Part shown: positions 62,786-64,000 of the stretch, piece after piece
Layout of the letters: every line of letters starts with the position of its first letter
How positions within the stretch are numbered: the first letter of the stretch is position 1
Source of the DNA: Thomasclavelia spiroformis DSM 1552
GTDB taxonomy: Bacteria; Bacillota_I; Bacilli_A; Erysipelotrichales; Coprobacillaceae
Direction of reading: 5' to 3'
Assembly (NCBI RefSeq): GCF_025149465.1
Contig: NZ_CP102275.1
Location: 868,001 to 932,000, forward strand
Length of the DNA: 64,000 bases
Position numbers and translations under genes: made by a program
The notes under the pieces: generated by a model
The model's database searches: none
Seen by the model: only the letters and a program-made list of their open reading frames with translations
What the model was told of the DNA's origin: nothing

Positions 62786-64000
62786 AAAAATTTATTGTTT
62801 ATTGATTTCATTAGTATGTACTATTTCTTTAATAACACCAATTCGTGCTCTTGATAATAGTGAAGAAATTGGTTTAAGCGCTCAATATGCAGTGGCAATT
62901 GATGCAAATAGTGGTCTTATTTTATATAATAAAAATATGGATGAAAGAATGTATCCTGCGAGTATGACAAAAGTTATGACTGCAATTGTGGCATTGGATA
63001 TGATTGAAAATCTAGATAAAACAACAGTTATAACACAAAATGATATTGATACAGTCTGGGAAACTGGTGCTTCTTCAGCAAATTTTGAAGTTGGTGAAAC
63101 AGTTACATATCGTGATTTACTTTTAGGAGCAATTTTACCTAGTGGTGCTGATGCAACTAGAGCTCTTGCAAATAATTTATGTGGAAGTCAAGAAGCTTTT
63201 GTAGAAAAAATGAATGAGTGTGCAAAAAAATTAAAACTTAAAGACACACATTTTGTTAATACAACAGGAATTCATGATGATAATCATTATACTACAGTAC
63301 ATGATATGGCATTGATTGTTCAATATGCTGTTGCGAATCCAACTTTTAAAGAAATATATTCAAAACGTTATGCTACCTCTTCTAATGGATTACATCAATG
63401 GGTAAATAAATCAGTATATAATGCAAAAAGAAGTAATATTAATACTGATAGTATTATCGGTTGTAAAAGTGGATATACTGATGCTGCAAAAAATTGTTTA
63501 TCTAGTTTAGATAAAGTAGGAGATAATGAAATTATTGTAGTTGTAGGTAAAGCAGTTAATAATGATGTTAAACCAAAAGCGGCTGTTCAAGATACATTAG
63601 ATATTGTAAATTATGTTAGTCAAAATTATTCAATGCAACCAATTTTGACTAAAGGTACTGAGGTTAAAAATTTAGATATTAGTGTTGCTAAAGATAATCA
63701 AAAGATATTGATTGAAAATCAAAATTATGCAATGGCTTTTTTACCTAATGGATATAATCAAGACGATTTAGAGTTTAAGTATACATTTGAAAAACTTGAA
63801 GCACCGGTAAAAAAAGGAACTAAAGTTGGGAATTTGAATGTATATTATAAAGATTATTTATTGTATCAAGAAGAGTATGTTAGTGATAAAAATATTGAAC
63901 GTGATGAAATAAAAGATATGTATAATGGAATTATTAATTTTATGTTCCCTTATGGGTTAGCAATTATTTTAGTAATTGCTTATGTTATGATTTCAAAAAT
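62778..64000 (+). CDS. D-alanyl-D-alanine carboxypeptidase (DacA/DacF, S11), 3' end outside window
   Basis: ATG 62778 follows AAGGAGAA and the frame stays open to base 64000. A signal peptide (LLISLVCTISLITPIRA) precedes the S11 peptidase. The motifs are PASMTKVMTAIVALDM (Ser-x2-Lys nucleophile), LPSGADATRALA at the Ser-x-Asn position (here Ser-Gly-Ala-Asp) and IIGCKSGYTDAAKNCL (KTG-type box as KSG). The C-terminal PBP5 domain and a start of a membrane anchor (GLAIILVIAYVM) are visible at the edge. It trims the terminal D-Ala of peptidoglycan stem peptides. Confidence 0.92.
   Translation, partial: MFKKIYCLLISLVCTISLITPIRALDNSEEIGLSAQYAVAIDANSGLILYNKNMDERMYPASMTKVMTAIVALDMIENLDKTTVITQNDIDTVWETGASSANFEVGETVTYRDLLLGAILPSGADATRALANNLCGSQEAFVEKMNECAKKLKLKDTHFVNTTGIHDDNHYTTVHDMALIVQYAVANPTFKEIYSKRYATSSNGLHQWVNKSVYNAKRSNINTDSIIGCKSGYTDAAKNCLSSLDKVGDNEIIVVVGKAVNNDVKPKAAVQDTLDIVNYVSQNYSMQPILTKGTEVKNLDISVAKDNQKILIENQNYAMAFLPNGYNQDDLEFKYTFEKLEAPVKKGTKVGNLNVYYKDYLLYQEEYVSDKNIERDEIKDMYNGIINFMFPYGLAIILVIAYVMISK

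Noticed and set aside
1-64000. CRISPR array, tRNA or rRNA genes
   Set aside because: No regularly spaced repeats and no tRNA or rRNA signature were seen on either strand.

Overview
The window looks like a chromosomal segment of a low-GC, endospore-forming Firmicute. The AT-rich codon use, the gene order murG-murB-divIB-ftsA-ftsZ-proC-spoIIGA-sigE-sigG-ymxH-sepF-ylmH-divIVA-(T-box)-ileS, and a GH20 surface protein with F5/8C and FIVAR modules fit Erysipelotrichia (Thomasclavelia/Coprobacillus-like gut bacteria). That placement is inferred from style and synteny only.

Layout. (1) 1-504: the 3' end of a group II intron (maturase C-terminus plus domains V/VI), sitting in the leader just upstream of the first capsule gene. 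(2) 527-20941: a capsule/exopolysaccharide locus, all on the + strand. The 5' end makes and loads the first sugar (CapD/PglF-like dehydratase, PglD-like acetyltransferase, PglC-like phosphoglycosyltransferase). The AT-rich middle holds glycosyltransferases, an aldolase and an Ldh-type oxidoreductase, a decayed glycosyltransferase, an EpsG-type polymerase, a pyruvyltransferase fused to an FrhB-like iron-sulfur protein, and a Wzx flippase. The 3' end is a complete capE-capF-capG set for UDP-N-acetyl-L-fucosamine. (3) About 20.9-41.9 kb: an accessory, defence-rich region. It holds a Fic protein, an Abi_2/AbiF-like HEPN protein, AbiH, a Septu-like ATPase/HNH pair, an ImmA/IrrE peptidase broken by one stop codon plus a membrane partner, a RADAR operon (membrane protein, RdrA ATPase, RdrB adenosine deaminase), decayed transposase and AAA-ATPase genes, a GNAT acetyltransferase and a large serine recombinase.

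(4) 41938-42042: the last 34 codons of ftsW, directly abutting the recombinase gene. The island therefore appears to be integrated inside ftsW and to split the dcw division cluster. (5) 42070-55427: the rest of the division/cell-wall cluster, the sporulation sigma-factor block and ileS behind an isoleucine T-box. (6) 55471-64000: a truncated transposase, a 1.8-kresidue cell-wall-anchored GH20 hexosaminidase/lacto-N-biosidase-like protein, an EamA transporter and a D,D-carboxypeptidase that runs off the window.

The most interesting items are the RADAR operon with its own multi-pass membrane protein and a cre-like palindrome inside its promoter, the Septu-like HNH gene that seems to start at ATT overlapping the ATPase stop codon, the insertion into ftsW, the pyruvyltransferase-FrhB fusion, and a two-copy hairpin repeat with a compensatory base-pair change. 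All calls come from reading the sequence; no database search was run.
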